The notes beneath the pieces are model-generated. The model saw nothing but the letters and a program-made list of their open reading frames with translations. It searched no databases and had not been told where the DNA came from. Below are positions 6,152 through 8,544 of a stretch of DNA of 8,544 nucleotides, piece after piece. How positions within the stretch are numbered: the stretch's first letter is position 1; each line of letters starts with the position of its first letter. The position numbers and the translations under genes were made by a program. Source of the DNA: Acidobacteriaceae bacterium (GTDB lineage Bacteria; Acidobacteriota; Terriglobia; Terriglobales; Acidobacteriaceae). Where the stretch lies: NCBI GenBank assembly GCA_003156495.1, contig PMHC01000163.1, positions 1-8,544 of the forward strand, given 5' to 3'.

Positions 6152-6262
6152 AGCATTTTTACCAACGATGTAGAGTGCCGAATCGTGTTGAAGGTTGCCG
6201 CTCACTGATCTTCGCGTCAACTCGACGATCCTGAGTTCTATACACGATTGGTAAAAATGCTC
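6151..6262. repeat. 112-bp imperfect palindrome between convergent genes
   Basis: The ends GAGCATTTTTACCAA (6151-6165) and TTGGTAAAAATGCTC (6248-6262) are perfect 15-bp inverted copies. Pairing continues inward imperfectly: a CG-TGTA-AG-like segment, then ATCGT-GTTGA (6182-6191) with TCAAC...ACGAT (6217-6229), and GAAG with CTTC near the tip. Nearly the whole interval can fold as one long hairpin. It fills almost the entire gap between the MFS stop and the rpoN stop (6283). Its first base is the last base of the MFS stop codon. It could act as a bidirectional terminator: each arm starts with a GC-poor block containing five T or A. Alternatively it is an inserted MITE-like repeat. Confidence 0.75.
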
Positions 6263-6282
6263 GATCCGGCGCGGAATTTGCT

Positions 6283-7857
6283 CTAATCTCTCTTCCGCCG
6301 CTGGTGGGTAGAAGGAATGTTCATATCCTCGCGGTACTTGGCGACAGTACGGCGGGTAAGCTGAATGCCATGCGAACGCAACAGCGCCGCCAGTTGATCG
6401 TCGGTGAGCGGATGACGCGGATCCTCTTCTTCGATCAGTTTGCGGACCTTGCGCTTGAGCACCAGCAGCGTCGTGTCGGCGCCCTCCGGCCCGTTCGAGC
6501 CCTCTGAGAAGAAGAAGCGCAGCTCGAGCACCCCTTGCGGCGTGTGCGCGTATTTGTTGGCCACGGCGCGGCTGATCGTCGACGGATGAACGCCAATCTC
6601 CTCGGCGACCTCTTTAATCATCATCGGCCGCAGCGCCTCCACGCCTTTATCCAGAAAATCCTGCTGGCGCCGCACGATCACCTCGCAAGTTTTGAGGATG
6701 GTGCTTTTGCGCTGCGCGATGTTGCGCATCAACTGCATGGCCGAGCGAAAGCGCTCCTTAACGTAGTCCTTGACCTCTTTATCGGTGTCGGTCGAGGCCA
6801 GCATCCGGCGGTAGCGTTGACTCAAGCGCAGGCTGGGCAGGTTCTCCTCGTTCATTGAAACCACCCATTCGCCGCCGCGCTTGACGAAAAAGACGTCGGG
6901 CTCGATCAGGCGCGTCTGCTCGCGGTTGTACTGCCGGCCGGGACGGGGGTCGAGGGTGCGGATAAACTCGACGGCCAGATGCGCTTCCTCGGGCGTAACC
7001 TGCGCGGCGCGGGCCAGGTCTTTCAAGTCTCGCTTCTGCAGCAGATGCAAGTGACGGTCCACAATCAGCGCCGCCACTTCCATGGCACGCCGACGCTCCT
7101 CGATTTTCGCCTCGGCCTCGGCGCGAAAACCGCGATGAGGGTTCTCCGCTGGTTCCTCATCTTGCTTGCCATACAAATGGCCAAACTCTTGCTGTTGGGC
7201 GGCGACTTGGATGAGCAAACACTCACGAAGATCGCGCGCCCCCACGCCGGCAGGGTCCAAATGCTGCACCAGTTCGATGGCGTGCCGTATGCGATCGAGG
7301 GCTTTGGCCAGTTCCGGCGCGGACTGGTCTGGCGGCATGGAGGCATATGCCGCGGCCAATTCCTCCTCCGAAGTTGCTAAATAGCCGCCGTCATCGAGAT
7401 TGCCGACGATAAACTCGGCTGCCTCGCGCAGCCAGGAATCCAGCTTCAACGCCCCCAACTGCCACTCCAGATGATCGGTAAGCGTCGTCGGCTGCGAGAG
7501 AAAGTTCTCGAATGAAGGCTTATCGCTCTCTTCGTACTCAGGCTGCGTGCGGTAGCCAGGGTCGAGATACTCCTGGAAATACGAGCCAAAATCGATCTCG
7601 CTGAAGACATCCTTCGGCGGTGCTACCTCATCGGCCGCGCTGCGCTCCAGGATCTCCTCGCGCTTGGTCACCTCGTCCGGCATGGGGACCGACTCGTCGA
7701 TCTCCTCCAGTACGGGATTTTCGACCATTTCGGCGTCGATCATCTCCCTGAGCTCGATCTTATTCAGGGCCAGAACACTGACCATCTGCATCAGCCCCGG
7801 CGTGAGGATCTGGCGTTGCGCGATTTTCAGATTCAGCTTAGGTTGCAGCAGCGGCAT
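6283..7857 (-). CDS. rpoN: RNA polymerase sigma-54 factor
   Basis: RpoN directs RNA polymerase to -24/-12 promoters and needs AAA+ enhancer-binding activators to open DNA. The 524-residue protein shows the full order. Region I is the glutamine/leucine-rich N-terminus (LQPKLNLKIAQRQILTPGLM, residues 4-23), the activator-contact part. An acidic region II follows. The core-binding domain contains LDPAGVGARDLRECLLIQ and LDPRPGR. A helix-turn-helix lies at about 413-436 (IKEVAEEIGVHPSTISRAV), and the RpoN box is TRRTVAKYRE (501-510), with Thr in place of the usual first Ala. A charged stretch (EEPAENPHRGF to RRRAMEV) enlarges the core-binding domain compared with E. coli. I chose ATG at 7857, with a GGGAAG about 9 bases upstream; a TTG at 7884 would add nine residues. 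lptB precedes it by 208 bases, a widely conserved neighbour; the usual downstream partners (hpf, ptsN) are absent because the MFS gene converges on it. Confidence 0.97.
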   Translation of the reverse strand: MPLLQPKLNLKIAQRQILTPGLMQMVSVLALNKIELREMIDAEMVENPVLEEIDESVPMPDEVTKREEILERSAADEVAPPKDVFSEIDFGSYFQEYLDPGYRTQPEYEESDKPSFENFLSQPTTLTDHLEWQLGALKLDSWLREAAEFIVGNLDDGGYLATSEEELAAAYASMPPDQSAPELAKALDRIRHAIELVQHLDPAGVGARDLRECLLIQVAAQQQEFGHLYGKQDEEPAENPHRGFRAEAEAKIEERRRAMEVAALIVDRHLHLLQKRDLKDLARAAQVTPEEAHLAVEFIRTLDPRPGRQYNREQTRLIEPDVFFVKRGGEWVVSMNEENLPSLRLSQRYRRMLASTDTDKEVKDYVKERFRSAMQLMRNIAQRKSTILKTCEVIVRRQQDFLDKGVEALRPMMIKEVAEEIGVHPSTISRAVANKYAHTPQGVLELRFFFSEGSNGPEGADTTLLVLKRKVRKLIEEEDPRHPLTDDQLAALLRSHGIQLTRRTVAKYREDMNIPSTHQRRKRD

Positions 7858-8065
7858 AGATGCGTTCTTCCCGTTTTGACTCAATGCGAGTTTAACTGTA
7901 CGAGAAAAATCTTATGAAACAAAATGCCCGGATTCCAGACACTGTTCCCGGTTTGGGCTTCGATCCAACTCGGAATCCCTGGATGAAAATCTATCGCCCG
8001 ATCGTAACCTTGCGCCATGACGGAGACCACAGCCAGGGGTAACTCTTCAGTGTCTTACACCTGCC

Positions 8066-8544
8066 TTAAGCCAGCGAAAATCCCTCGCCTAAGTAAATGC
8101 GACGGACCTCAACATCATTTCCCAGCTCGTGCGGCGTGCCGGCGCGGAAGATCCGCCCCTCGGCGATAATGTAGGCCCGGTCGGTAACGCTGAGCGTCTC
8201 GCGCACGTTATGGTCGGTAACCAGGATGCCGATGCCGCTGGCCTTCAGATCGAAGATGATCTTCTGCAGCTCCAGCACGGCGATCGGGTCGATGCCGCTG
8301 AAAGGCTCGTCGAGCAAAATGAAGTTGGGTTGAATGCAGAGCGCGCGGGCGATCTCGACGCGGCGGCGCTCGCCGCCCGAAAGCGCATAGCCGAGCGTGG
8401 TGCGTATATGCCCCAGATTGAGCTGGTTGATCAGCTTTTCAGAGCGGGTGCGGCGCTCGCGGTTGCCCAGCGGCTGCGCCTCAAGCACGGCCAGAATATT
8501 CTCCTCGACGGTGAGCTTGCGAAAGACCGACGGCTCCTGCGGCA
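8066..8544 (-). CDS. lptB: LPS export ABC transporter ATPase LptB, C-terminal part, cut by window edge
   Basis: LptB is the cytoplasmic ATPase dimer that drives LptFG to extract lipopolysaccharide from the inner membrane and push it along the Lpt bridge. About 158 C-terminal residues are visible; the Walker A region lies beyond the right edge. In order: the Q-loop [15 protein letters not shown], the ABC signature [15 protein letters not shown], Walker [14 protein letters not shown], the H-loop [10 protein letters not shown] and the family-typical C-terminal end [11 protein letters not shown]. The combination of [10 protein letters not shown] and YLGEGF is characteristic of LptB rather than the branched-chain amino-acid ATPases it resembles. 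Its position before rpoN is the order known from many Gram-negative bacteria, and it implies an outer membrane with LPS. It ends 208 bases before the rpoN ATG. Confidence 0.95.
   Translation of the reverse strand, partial: PQEPSVFRKLTVEENILAVLEAQPLGNRERRTRSEKLINQLNLGHIRTTLGYALSGGERRRVEIARALCIQPNFILLDEPFSGIDPIAVLELQKIIFDLKASGIGILVTDHNVRETLSVTDRAYIIAEGRIFRAGTPHELGNDVEVRRIYLGEGFSLA

Noticed and set aside
7858..7884. TTG start adding nine residues to RpoN
   Set aside because: No Shine-Dalgarno before it; RpoN normally starts close to the LQPKLNLK segment, as from ATG 7857.
1..8544. CRISPR array, tRNA or rRNA
   Set aside because: No regularly spaced direct repeats, no cloverleaf-like segment and no rRNA signature seen on either strand.

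Overview
This window is most likely from a diderm, GC-rich soil-type bacterium. My best guess is the Acidobacteriota (Koribacter/Terriglobia-like). That rests on gene content (lptB-rpoN; trpB-trpA-chorismate mutase-DAHP synthase), alanine/arginine-rich codon use and intergenic CTGAAAACTGAA-type microrepeats. It is an inference from pattern; no marker gene is present to prove it.

Layout on the minus strand, read from right to left. The right edge (8544-8066) holds the C-terminal two thirds of LptB, the ATPase of the lipopolysaccharide transporter. It is followed by rpoN (sigma-54, 7857-6283). A plus-strand MFS exporter of the EntS/MFS_3 type (4832-6151) converges on rpoN. Between their stop codons lies a 112-bp imperfect palindrome (6151-6262). 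Divergent from the exporter is an unrecognised 277-residue protein (4266-3433), with a holin-like hydrophobic N-terminus followed by a lipoprotein-like signal. The 565-base divergent region between these two genes carries a near-perfect 26-bp inverted repeat with a 102-base loop (4432-4585) and two further hairpins. Just downstream of the unknown gene is an internally deleted, frameshifted ISAs1-family transposase remnant (3412-3094).

The left third is an aromatic amino-acid cluster, all on the minus strand: trpB (2987-1779), trpA (1714-932), a monofunctional AroQ chorismate mutase (806-501) and the N-terminal part of a DAHP synthase with a ferredoxin-like regulatory domain (409 to the window edge). 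DAHP synthase starts the shikimate pathway. Chorismate mutase directs chorismate to prephenate (Phe/Tyr). TrpAB finishes tryptophan. The cluster thus joins the entry step, the Phe/Tyr branch step and the Trp end step; gaps of 64, 125 and 91 bases are compatible with one transcript.

No tRNA, rRNA, CRISPR array or intact mobile element was found. I see no convincing novel multi-gene system. The items most worth a second look are the two long palindromic elements, the holin/lipoprotein-like protein and the IS scar just upstream of the aromatic operon.
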